64,000 nucleotides of DNA. It comes from Marisa cornuarietis (lineage: Eukaryota > Mollusca > Gastropoda > Architaenioglossa > Ampullariidae). Below the pieces are notes generated by a model. The model saw nothing but the letters and a program-made list of their open reading frames with translations, did not search any database and was not told the DNA's origin. The stretch covers positions 4,871,001-4,935,000 of the forward strand of contig SMMW01000025.1 of NCBI GenBank assembly GCA_004794655.1. The letters run 5' to 3'. A program made the translations under genes and the position numbers. Below, one piece after another: positions 25,601 to 35,800 of this stretch (positions within the stretch are counted from its first letter, which is position 1; each line of letters begins with the position of its first letter).

Positions 25601-28600
25601 TTTTGGAGGAGGTGCAGTTAATTATTTGGCCCTGAAGATATGATGCTTTAGCCGCAAAAATGCATTTTGCAACGCTTCGCTTTGCGGCATTGTAAATTTC
25701 TTTGTGGATGACGAGTCCAGTCCTCCGCCAAACACGTTCAGCTCGCCGGTGCGTGCGCTTCAGGTCATGGAGTTCGACGCGGATCTGTGAATACCAAGGC
25801 GCACATTTAGACTGGCGCATCAGACGTCGAGACACTGGGGCGTGGTCATCAACTACTCTACGCAAAACACAGTCAAGTTACTCGGCAGAGGGTGGTTGGA
25901 GGAGCGCCATCTGCAGCTGTGCTTTGAATGCTAGTCTATCCACATTTTGTAATGACCGAGTGGGTCTGAAAACTGGCGCCGATGATGGGCATTTGCGATC
26001 CAGTTCGATTAGTACAGAGTAGTGGTCAGATGAGAGATCATGGGAAACATCAACTGACTGGACTAAGTGGTCATCAGGTCGATGTATGACCCAGTCCAGG
26101 ATGTGATCTCTTTTGTGAGTTGGTTGCGACACGGACTGGACAAAACGAAAGGTGTGCAACATTTCGGACAGTTTGACAGTGTCAGGGTGAGAACTGTTGT
26201 CGAAGTGTACATTAACATCTCCAAAAGAGAATTGCGGGTCCAATTAGTGCATTGCTATAATCCAAGAGATCATGTAATTCTGAGAAAAATGTAGAGGCTT
26301 TAAGTTTGTTCCTGGCGCTAGGAGGGGGTCTGTAGATGCAGAGCAGGTGCATCGAGCAATGAGGAGCCGAAGAGGAGACTTGTACAAATTCAAAAGACGT
26401 GTGAGGGAACGATACGGCAGTAGTAAAAGACAGGTACTTGGCAAGTGATGATCTGTAGACAGTTATCTTTCACAAAACCATTGTATCACACAAAGCATAA
26501 TTATTAAGATATTCCCAACATACTAGGTCAAAAGTGTTTTTTTTAAAGTAAACATCTTATAGCAAATACATGCAAATAGCACAAGGATGGTAAACTGATT
26601 AAATTTTTAAACCAACCTCCTCTTTTCTTTGTATAGATCCTGAGCAATGCAAGGTGCTCCCAGACCATTTCTAGTAGATAATCCAGATTCAGCTTCATGT
26701 TACAGCTACACAGATTCTCATAAAACATGCACAGACACATGCACACAGGTATACACACATGCACACAACGCATTCACTGCTTCATTAATAATGTGTCTAA
26801 AAGGACCATATTAAAGACAGCATTTCTAAATGTTTCATAACATCAGAAGAAAATTAAAAATACAGTATAAAAATTAACAATTTACCTTATGTTCTTAGAG
26901 GAGAGTTTGTGAGCCATACAGATCAAACAATGTACACATAATAAAAAGTCCATAGAGCAGTTTAAGTTAACCTAAAGAAAAGTATTCAAACCAAACATTT
27001 AAATTTTGAATCTCTGTAAGAAAATCAGTAACATGAAAGTTCAGCAAGATTTTTTCCAAACCTGACAACAACAGAATGAGGTTGTCTTGCAAGTCGGTCC
27101 ACTTCTTCTATAGAGATCTGGTCAATTTTATTATACACCTGCAGCACAAAAATTTTTTTCTTGCAAATTTTTAGCAAGCCCTGTCAGTTTTAATTTTTTT
27201 TTAAATTTAAACCGTAAAGAGAAAACCTGCATTCCTATGTATATGACTTCAGGACACAGAGGCACTTTTAAACTTAACGGGCGGTCTGGTGGTGCAACGG
27301 TTAATGCCTGTCACCAATACAGTGAAGGTTGGCTGTCTTGGGTTCAGCTCTCGTCTTGGGCACGCTGTTACTTTACATGCCACATCTGTTTACATGGCTG
27401 ACTGCCTTACCATGATATAACCTTAGCTGCTGGTTTTGCGTAAAACACCAAGTCCCCCCTCCCCCATGTCTCAAAGAGCATCTTTTTAAGACTGAGCTGA
27501 TCCCAAAGCATGCCTTAGGAAAAACTTGAAGTTGCCGATAACAAAGGCAACATGGTCAATCTCCTTGAAATGACAAAACACCTTGATTTTTATAAAGACA
27601 TGTTAAGCATAAGCAGCCATACGTAGGAGAAAAACTAATTTTTCTAAAAATAATAAACCTAAATTATGGTTTCCGTTTGAAGAATATTGAATTTCTTTGG
27701 ATTTGCTTATTTCCTGGAACTTTGCACTTTAAGAACATTTATCAAAATCCCTAAGGCATCATTATTTTACCTCTTTGACATGAAAACTCTAAAGAGCACG
27801 AAGTGCATCAGATCACTTACATATAAACATGGCATGTAGACACGATTTCCAAGGATGACATCCACAAATTCATCTGAGTCACAGTCATCACGAAATAAAA
27901 CTTCACAGTTGAATATTTCTGGCTACTGTTAAGGAATACATCAGGAAGTAAAATACCGACATAAAAGTAGGCAAGTAAACTCATGAGTATATATACTTAA
28001 TAATAATAATCACTATATGAGAACTTAAATACCCCATTTTCCAGCCAAAAACCAGGCTCACCACAATTTATAAAGATCACCTTACACTTTTAAAAAAATA
28101 AAAAAAATGTCCCCGCACATCAACCCTCTCCCTCATAAATACTCCACCTCTTTTCTATCAAATATACACACACACACTTAAAGAACAGCAAAAACATCAA
28201 CAAAAACTACCAGTGTAGCAGGAAAGAAAAGAGCAGAATGAAATAAACTAACTTATTACATTTGCAAACTAAGCTCAATTTCATTCTGATGAAAGATTCT
28301 ATCTGCATGTACTTGAAACATTTGAAACACGAACTTGGATTAATTGCATAAACAGACAGCATGGAAGGATATTGTATTCATGGAGAATCATTTGTACCAT
28401 CTTTTCATTACACTTCGTCAAGGGGAGTGTAGCATTGAATGAAATACCACCACCCTTTTTTGGCTAAAACAGAATTTAACGAATGATATTAAACAAAAAG
28501 TAAAGACATACAATGAGTATGAAATATTTTTAATAAGATTCTGTGAATGTGTTTGCACTTGTTGTCATACTTGCTCTAACTATACAACTGTGCAGACATC

Positions 28601-31600
28601 AATTTTAAATGCAGCAGCGAGTTTGACCATTTCAAGGTCAAAGAAAAGAAAGTTTAGGAAATGGAAGGACAGAAAAAGTAAATCAGCAAGATAAAAATAT
28701 TATTATTATCATTGCTTCCTTTGGTGCATCCTATCGTTACTGTCTTTTGGAATGCAGCCATTTTCTGTGTGGTGGACATGTCCTAGCAATTATATAGCTC
28801 ACTTTCTCTAAGTAGCATAAACATGCTGGGAAGGCTGACACAAGACAAGGCCTCAGTACTGGATCTGAAGGATATGCCTGGAATTCGACAGACGTTTTGC
28901 AGGTGAACGATGTTGAATCTTCTCTTATCTGGCATATGTGGTCCATAAAAAAGTTTGCACAGAAACTAGTATTTATGCAATCAAATGAGAGCTTTAACCT
29001 TGAAATAAATGTTTGGTTTTTCCTTGTTCAGTCTGATGCCCACAGCTTCTAACTCTTTCTCCAACAATTCTCTGAAATAAAACAGAAGTGAACAGAATTG
29101 CATTACTGCTAAATTAAATGGGTTTCAATATCTGATAATTTTTGATGACCCCAGCTTGTTAACATTTGCTAGTTTAGAGCTTGTTATATAGCCCAGTCAA
29201 AAGACGTCTAACCTATTATCATTGAAATAAGCAACCTGAGAAGTCAAAGAACACAGATGTGTCATAAAATACAGTAATACAATAAATAAAATACATATTA
29301 AAATTTCTTTATATCTTTTTATGGGGACAGCAACACCTGAACAAATAAAAAAGGAAATGGGAAAGGTAGAATTATTTGCTACCTCTGAATGTCTTTTTTT
29401 GTTGCATCTAGCATGATGATAACAAGATCTGCCGTCCGTGCAACAGCAATGACCTGGCGACCACGGCCCTTTCCTGCAATCAGAATGGGAAATTAATTCT
29501 CTAATCAAACAAGAAGTTGCCTGTCCACATACTAGTTAGTGGGTAAAGAACGGCCTGCGGACCTCTGTGGACCAGCCTGTTTCCCAAAATGTGACATGTA
29601 CGGGTCTTCATAATTTTTCCATTTAATCTAGGCTAATCTGATCAAAATTTAATTCATCAAATATGACTTAATATTAGAAATCGGCAGACCATAACATTCT
29701 GACACAAGCACAACAATAACAAATAACGCGGCTGACGTGTTTGATGGACTTGTGAGACAATGACTGGCTCCCTTTAAAGGAAAGCCATATAGAAACATGC
29801 CATTTGTTTTAATATTGTTTTGTTTTCATTTTGTATCATCTGACCACTGTTTACCAGTGTTGCAATAGCACAGGGACATAAATCTGTCACTGGTAGACAT
29901 TGGACGTGTTGCAGGCTTAGCATGCTTAGGCCCCCTCCCCACATCCACACACAGTCTGATCCTAGTCACACACTCACTTGTGCCATGTCTGTAAAAATGT
30001 TTGCAGTTTTCATGCACTAGGTTAGTACCATAGCAGTTCAACATGATCAGTGACAGGAAAAAGAAAAAATTGGATAGGAAGTGTCTAAAATTAAATTAAT
30101 GGACAGCACAGTATTTTTTACTGATGTTGAGGGTAAAGCTGTGTGCTTAATTTTCCGGGAAAGCACTGGAGTTTTCATATAGCATAATTTGAAGCACATT
30201 TTAACACAACACATCCAGGGTATTGCAGTGAACTTTCCAAAGAAACAAGGGCGAAAGTGTCATGCCAAATTGTGGAACAGTTGAAGGAGCAACAAAACAT
30301 TTTTAACCAAACAGATGAAAAAAAAAACAGGCGGCAACAAAAGCCACTTTATTGTGGCATATAATATTGCAAAAGAGAACAGGACTCTGGAGGACATGAG
30401 TTCTTCAAGAAATGCATGCTTGATGTGATGGAAATTGTGTTTCCAGAGAACAAAAAGGAGTTTAAGAATATCTAGGAGAACAATGACACTTCAAATAGAG
30501 AACATGGAACACAATTTGCTGGAACAGTTGATGCATAAGTTTGACTGGTATTCTCTTGGGCTGGATAATAAATAGTACAGATGTACATGAATGACAATGA
30601 AAAAATGTCAGAAATGAATTTTATTAAAAACAAAACAGGGATAATACCAGACTGACGCAAGAAACCAGATAATAAAAATATTACCTTGAGAGGCTCCTTC
30701 AATGATTCCTGGAAGGTCAAGCAGCTGAATGTTGGCACTATTGTACTAGAGATAAATATAATGCATGGCAATGTAGTTAAGCTGTTAATATTTTTATGTC
30801 TCAAACAAGCATACTGAACATGACACTACCAAAAAAAATAAAGATTGTGTACTGCAAATGTATTAATACTATCAATACTACTATATTAACTGGTGGACAT
30901 GTATACTATGGTACAGTACTCACCTCAATCACACCTGGGATACAGGTCAAGGTTGTAAACTCATAAGCTGCAGATTCACTGTGTGTACTTGTCAATGTGT
31001 TTAACAATGTGGACTGTAAATTAAGTAAACATAAAATCTGTAACAACATAACTAACATCTTTATACAACACACACACACACACACACACATTTTTTGATA
31101 CAGCTATACAGATCTCCATGTTTTGGAAGATATATACTACATGAGATTGCAACACTCTGCTCTTGTCACTCTGCCAGGCTGTTTCTTTAAGTGTTTTCAA
31201 GAGGGAACTTAAGACTAACCTCTTTAAAATTACTTTCAATCACTCTCCAGTGCCTTGTGTTTTCATAGAATCAGTGCACTTTACAAGTCTCATAAACATA
31301 TAACTGAGTGTCTGACTTACTTTTCCTACAGATGGAAAGCCAATCAAAGCTACTCTGGCATCACCAGATTTCATCACATCAAAACCCTCTCCCTGGAAAT
31401 TGAAAAGATGACCAATAATAAAGCAGTATGTTATAAAATAAATGAGTCTCCATTATTTATATTATACTAAAATATCATAATATTTTATATATTTAATATC
31501 ATTCTAAATATTTTAACTGTCATCATGGTGCAAAATGTATATACTAGCATCAGAGCTAAGAATGCAACAAAACAGATTTAGTGATCATCATTGGAAGTAA

Positions 31601-32097
31601 TACCATGAAGTACTTATGTGCAATACTTCCTTTAACGTTTGTGTAATCCCACGCAGACTGTAAGCATTTTAAACTGCTCCATCATTAAGTACACAAACAC
31701 GCTTTCCATAATGTTGAACATGGCTCTTCACAATCCTTTCCATTACCTTGGCTGATGATTTCCCTTGCGGCTCTAGAAGTTGCTGCCGATACTTTGCTAG
31801 CTTGGCTTTAAGCAATCCCAAGTGATATTCTGTTGCTGTTGATTCACACAAACATTGCATTACTATAATTACATACTCCATTTTTTCATATTTTCTCTAA
31901 CAATCGTGACGATAACACACATTTAAAGTCCCCCTCTACAAACGCATACGCACAATCTCTCTCTCTCTCACACACACACTGACAGACATAAGCGCCTATG
32001 AACTGGAAGAAACAACGGAAATTTCCTGTTTACCTTTGTTCTTCTGAGTTCTGGCTATTTCTCTCTCAATCTCCGTGATTTTTTCCAAAATGCCCAT
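19666..32097 (-). CDS. DRG2: Developmentally regulated GTP-binding protein 2 (DRG2), 14 exons, complete
   Basis: Exons: 32097-32034, 31835-31747, 31392-31321, 31013-30924, 30745-30685, 29473-29383, 29071-28999, 28463-28373, 27918-27821, 27138-27062, 26705-26617, 23880-23822, 23040-22987, 19752-19666. They sum to 1095 nt, 364 residues plus TAA, the same length as human DRG2. The start [21 protein letters not shown] is the conserved DRG2 N-terminus. The P-loop GFPSVGKS is at residues 69-76, the G2 region TTLTCIPG follows, G3 DLPG is at 115-118, and G4 NKID is at 246-249. The last ~70 residues ([19 protein letters not shown] to [10 protein letters not shown]) are the TGS domain. DRG2 is a cytosolic translation-associated GTPase that binds the RWD-domain partner RWDD1/DFRP2. 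All introns are GT-AG except 27919-28372 (see separate entry). The introns carry most of the local transposons, yet the reading frame is intact. Confidence 0.97.
20100..22690 (-). mobile_element. Degraded RTE-type LINE in DRG2 intron 13
   Basis: Minus-strand pieces follow the order of an RTE-clade reverse transcriptase. At 22450-22187 there is [22 protein letters not shown]. Around 20700-20620 is [13 protein letters not shown], like the LFNLFLExIMQ region. Around 20600-20450 are SIGERQ and KKRKVMIS pieces. At 20389-20130 there is LSDTEKK..AFE-type sequence leading into FIQSVVTTF and HQDH. The same family recurs at 49.6-50.95 kb, where an identical order is seen. About 1.3 kb between 22187 and 20850 is not clearly assignable. 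All frames are broken. Both flanking DRG2 exons are intact. Confidence 0.65.
23918..26445 (-). mobile_element. CR1/L2-like LINE in DRG2 intron 11, reverse transcriptase palm deleted
   Basis: From the 5' side on the minus strand: an endonuclease C-terminal part ([28 protein letters not shown], 26243-25878), then a long frame (25865-24882) with [33 protein letters not shown] and AAFDTIDN, then the connection region (24916-24185) with [40 protein letters not shown] and [15 protein letters not shown]. The copy ends with GCGCTATAAAAATCTTCACTATT and an (ATT)n tail at 23918-23937. The frame jumps from FDTIDN straight to KKTEALL. Sequence expected between them, including the YADD box, is absent. This is the best-preserved LINE in the window. 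Confidence 0.88.
27280..27465 (+). mobile_element. tRNA-headed SINE in DRG2 intron 9
   Basis: A tRNA-like head shows a polymerase III A box TGGTGCAACGG (27290-27300) and B box GGTTCAGCTCT (27341-27351) at tRNA-like spacing. It is followed by a body containing CATGATATAACCTTAGCTG and GCGTAAAACACCA (27410-27450). The same body motif recurs at 41058-41100. The arrangement resembles mollusc SINEs that carry a conserved central domain (MetaSINE/Nin-like groups), but the subfamily name is not verified. Confidence 0.72.
27919..28372 (-). other. U12-type (minor spliceosome) AT-AG intron 8 of DRG2
   Basis: Exon 8 ends CAT GAA TAC A and the intron begins ATATCCTT (28372-28365), the exact AT-AC-class U12 donor. 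The acceptor side carries TTCCTTAAC (27936-27928), matching the U12 branch-point consensus, with no long pyrimidine tract. The AG at 27920-27919 is 10 nt past the branch adenosine. Splicing to 27918 gives [17 protein letters not shown], the conserved DRG2 sequence. No GT donor preserves this protein. Using the AC at 27929-27928 instead puts TAG in frame, so the ends must be AT-AG. Confidence 0.9.
29535..30650 (+). mobile_element. hAT transposon relic with ZBED/GTF2IRD2-like transposase in DRG2 intron 5
   Basis: The left part (29535-29820) matches the hAT MITE at 63.1 kb, including CGGCCTGCGGACC, the CAGACCATAACATTCTGACACAA block and CCTTTAAAGG. Further right the plus strand has broken transposase-like frames: [19 protein letters not shown] (a BED-finger-like start), [31 protein letters not shown] and NISRRT. 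These follow the order of the transposase-derived ZBED5/GTF2IRD2 group. Stops and frameshifts are numerous, so it is dead. It fills nearly the whole intron, opposite to DRG2. The right end is not clear. Confidence 0.68.
31068..31091. repeat. (CA)n microsatellite in DRG2 intron 3
   Basis: An uninterrupted CA tract of about 11 units lies between DRG2 exons 4 and 3. Longer CA tracts occur at 47602-47629 and 51521-51545, and a (TA)n run at 48184-48200. These are ordinary simple repeats. Confidence 0.9.
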
Positions 32098-32807
32098 GAT
32101 GACTGAACTTTACAGTGACAGCACTCTACGGTGTTCGTGTACCTGTAAGAATACTTGGCGTCTGGTCGCTAAAAGCAGTTTTCTGGACAAAGTAACTTAC
32201 TGCATGTCTATATGCAGACATTTTATATAGCAAATAACTAAAAATATATAAAGTTTTTTTATAGTAAAATATTATTAGATGCAACATATTGGTTTACGAC
32301 TTTCCCTCTAGCCAAAAGTTTGAGACTGCCACAAGCACGTCCGTGGCCACAAGTATTTTTATACTGTCGGTGCCCTTGTTGCTTTCGAAAGTAAGACTCA
32401 GTTATCGAACTGTTACCTGCTGTGTTGTTGTCAGTTGATACTGATGTATAAAATATTAAAGGATCTCAGGTATTAGAAAAGTATGTTCCCTATTAGCGAT
32501 TGCACACCGTTTTAGAATGGTGAAAATCATTTGATTTGGAAATAAACAGACGATCGCACTGCAGCAGTGTCACTTTGTTTTTCAGGTTCACTAATAAATT
32601 TATAAAATTTTAAGTGTTATTATTTAAAACAACACAAATGATCAGAAATGTAGGATACATCATAATGCCAAATATGACTTTGTTTTTGTTTTCATTTTCT
32701 ACAATGCCCTATATAAGTCATCTCTCTGCAGGTAAACAAGACCATAGATATGATGAAGTGAGACAGTGACAACTGCAGCATCGAGCGCACGTTTGTCTGG
32801 ACAAGGA
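32098..32807. promoter_or_regulatory. Divergent promoter region between DRG2 and COX11
   Basis: The DRG2 start codon (32097, minus) and COX11 start codon (32808, plus) face away from each other with 710 bp between them, so both 5' UTRs and any promoters must fit here unless a distant 5' exon exists. The DRG2-proximal half is less AT-rich than the middle. No TATA box at a convincing distance is apparent for either gene. The only other sequence is AT-rich spacer. Confidence 0.6.
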
Positions 32808-35800
32808 ATGGCTATTCCAGTTAGCTTTTTACTTAGACTTCGTGTAGGCAAACATAATGCAGCCACAGCAAGACTACTTGGGAAAACAATACTTCAGTGG
32901 CCCAATAGATATCAGCTTAGTCAAATCAGCAAGCACAACTTTACACACGATGCTTGCTTGAAACAAATGGGAGCAACATGTTTTTGGGAGGTTTCTGGGC
33001 AGCTTTCATCACGGTTGTTCACGTCACAAAACGGCTGCTATGGAGCGAGAAGGAAACATCAACTCCATGCAGGAATTCGAATGATTGGCTCAAGATCAGG
33101 GCAGGAAGAGTCTCATTACAGACGGACTGTCATAATCTATGTGTGTGCCGCAGGTATTTTTATGCTTGGGATGAGCTATGCTGGTGTACCACTTTATAGA
33201 ATGTTCTGCCAGGTAAGGTTTATTCAGTATTTTTAGAGGTTTGTATGAAAATATTTTTGTTAGAAATACTGTCATGATATTCATCCCAGTAATTTATATT
33301 TGTTTCTTTTAATAACATAAATAATTAACTGAAAAGACATAGTCGTAAAACTGAAGAAACATTATTTAGTAACCACAATTTTGCAGCTTCTGTTAAATGT
33401 AAACATTGCTTGTAAAGTTCCAAATGGGAAATCTGATGTGTTTTGTTGTATTGGCCCCAATGGCAGGCAACAGGGCTAGGAGGAACAGTTCAGCGAGGAC
33501 ATGAAACATCAAAAGTATCAGAGATGCATAAAGTGGAAGACCGTGTTATAAGAGTGCGTTTTAATGCAGATGTAGCATCCAGTATGAGATGGAACTTCAA
33601 ACCACAGCAAACAGAAGTAAAGGTAAATAAAGGGTAAAGCATTTTGGGGGAAATTCCAAAATGGTTTTGACAAGACACACACTATAATTAGGACTGTTAC
33701 TGAAAATTAATGAGAAGATGATAAATAATGACAAACAATAACCCCCTCACAATCAGCAGGAGTCCACTAGTGGACGTAAAAGAATTTGCATACCTAGGCA
33801 GCAAGGTTTCCGCAGATGGTGACTGTGAACAAGAGGTCAACGCCAGGATCAGCAAAGCCAACCAAGCTTTTGCAATGCTTAAGCCCATCTGGAGAACCAC
33901 TGGAATCAATCAATCAATCAATCTTCTTCGTGCTATTTGCACATAAGGCCTCAACCAGAGCCCGCCACTGATGTCGATCAGCTGAAACCCGTTCCAGGCG
34001 ACCCCATGTCCAGCCCTTTCCTTTCATCTCCCTTTCAACTGTTCTTCTACAGGTTTCCTTTGGGCGGCCTCGTTTTCTTTGGCCGTCTGGAGTCCATCGT
34101 AGGGCGATTCTGGAGAGGTCTGCTGTCTGCTGGCGGAGCACATGTCCAATCCATCGCCAACGCCTTCATTGAACCAGCGTGGTGATGGACTCGGTTTCAG
34201 TTCTTCGGTGGAGTTCTTCATTGGTGATGGTGTTTGGCTAAAAGATGTTAAGTATGCGCCTGAGGCATCTGTTTTGGAAGACGTCAAGCCTGTTACCGTT
34301 GTTTTTGGTCATCTTCCATGATTCTGATGCATAAAGGAGGGTGCTGATCACATTTGACATTTGGCTGATGTTTTTTGCCTTCCATGTGCTCCTGAGTGAG
34401 GCGAAGGCCTGGCTGGCTTTCTCCAGTCAGGCTCGAATCTCCACCTCTGCATCCCCGATGTTTGACATCTTGGACCCAAGATAGGTAAAACTGTCAACTT
34501 CCTCAATCTCTTTTCCATTTAGTTTGATGTTTTCTTGGACTCTGGCGTTCACTCTTATACTTTTTGTTTTCTTTGCGCTGACCTTCAAGCCAAGGTTTCC
34601 AGCTGTTTCTGAGAAGGCATTTGTTTTTTCCTGCATGTCTTGGTGGCGGTGTGACAACAGGGCAATATCATCAGCAAAGTCCAAGTCTTCCAGCATTGTT
34701 GTTGCTGTCATAGTCATAACCACTGACCTCAGCAGCCATACAAAGATCAGGATCTTCAAGAGCAACGTCCTTAGTGTCCTTCTATTTGGGTCAGAGTGAT
34801 GGAAGACCACAGCCTCCATTGAGAAAAAGCTAGAAGTGTTTCAAACCAAGTGTCTGCGGCACATACAAAAGATCTTCTGGCCCAACACAATCTCAAATGA
34901 AGAACTGCGAGAGAGGGTGGGGATGTGCACCTTTGCAGAAGCAATCCAACTGCGGCACTGGTGATGGTTAGGTCACGTGTGCTGCATGCTTCAAGACTCA
35001 ATCCCCAGAACAGCCCTGCGATGGACACCACAAGGAAAAAGGAACAGAGGGAGGCCCAAAGAGATGTGGAGGTGATCCATCGAAAAGGACCTCAAGAACA
35101 GAGGCCTATCACTCGAGAAACCCCCCCCCACCAGAATAGCAGCAGACAGAACCAGATGGAGGTCCCTTGCTGTCACCTCATGTGCCAGATGGCACAAGGA
35201 GGACTGATGATAAATAATAAGTGTTTCCCATAGCCTAGTGACGATAAAGGCAGTGCTTCTGTGCTTACAGTGTCTTGGGCATAGTATATGAAAGCAGAGT
35301 CAGTCCTTTTTTTCACCACTTTTACCTTCCCTAGAATATTAGTTACCTACTAACCATAACCAAAGCGAGCCACAAACACAAAACCTTCTATTCTGAATTT
35401 AATTACTACCAAACTGTGGAGGTTTCCTTGAGATGTATTATAAGAGCAAAAAAAAAAAATGGTTTAAATGGCACAAGTATGAAAATTTGTACACATGCTT
35501 ACTTGCTGAATTATTCTTGCATTTGGATTATTTTAAAGATTCCAGTGTTGCAAAATCAGCCAGTTGAATGATTCGTCTCGTTTCTCTTGTCAGGTGTTTC
35601 CAGGAGAGACTGCACTGGCATTCTACACAGCCAAGAATCCCACAGACAAACCTATCATAGGCATATCAACATACAATGTTGTCCCCTTTGAAGCAGGACA
35701 GTACTTTAATAAAATTCAGGTAGATCATTGATTGAAAGCCTTTTTTTTTTAAAAAAAAGGCTGTCTCCATATTACCTTTCCAGCCTCACCTTCATTTTAG

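Noticed and set aside
24185..25865. Long minus-strand frames as a host gene
   Set aside because: They are reverse-transcriptase and endonuclease segments of a LINE lying inside a DRG2 intron.
27928..27929. AC as the acceptor of the DRG2 AT-class intron
   Set aside because: Joining here puts TAG in frame immediately; the AG at 27920-27919 restores the conserved protein.
32766..32807. Upstream extension of COX11 beginning at a GTG
   Set aside because: GTG starts are not expected in a nuclear eukaryotic gene; the first in-frame ATG at 32808 has a good context and gives a plausible mitochondrial presequence.
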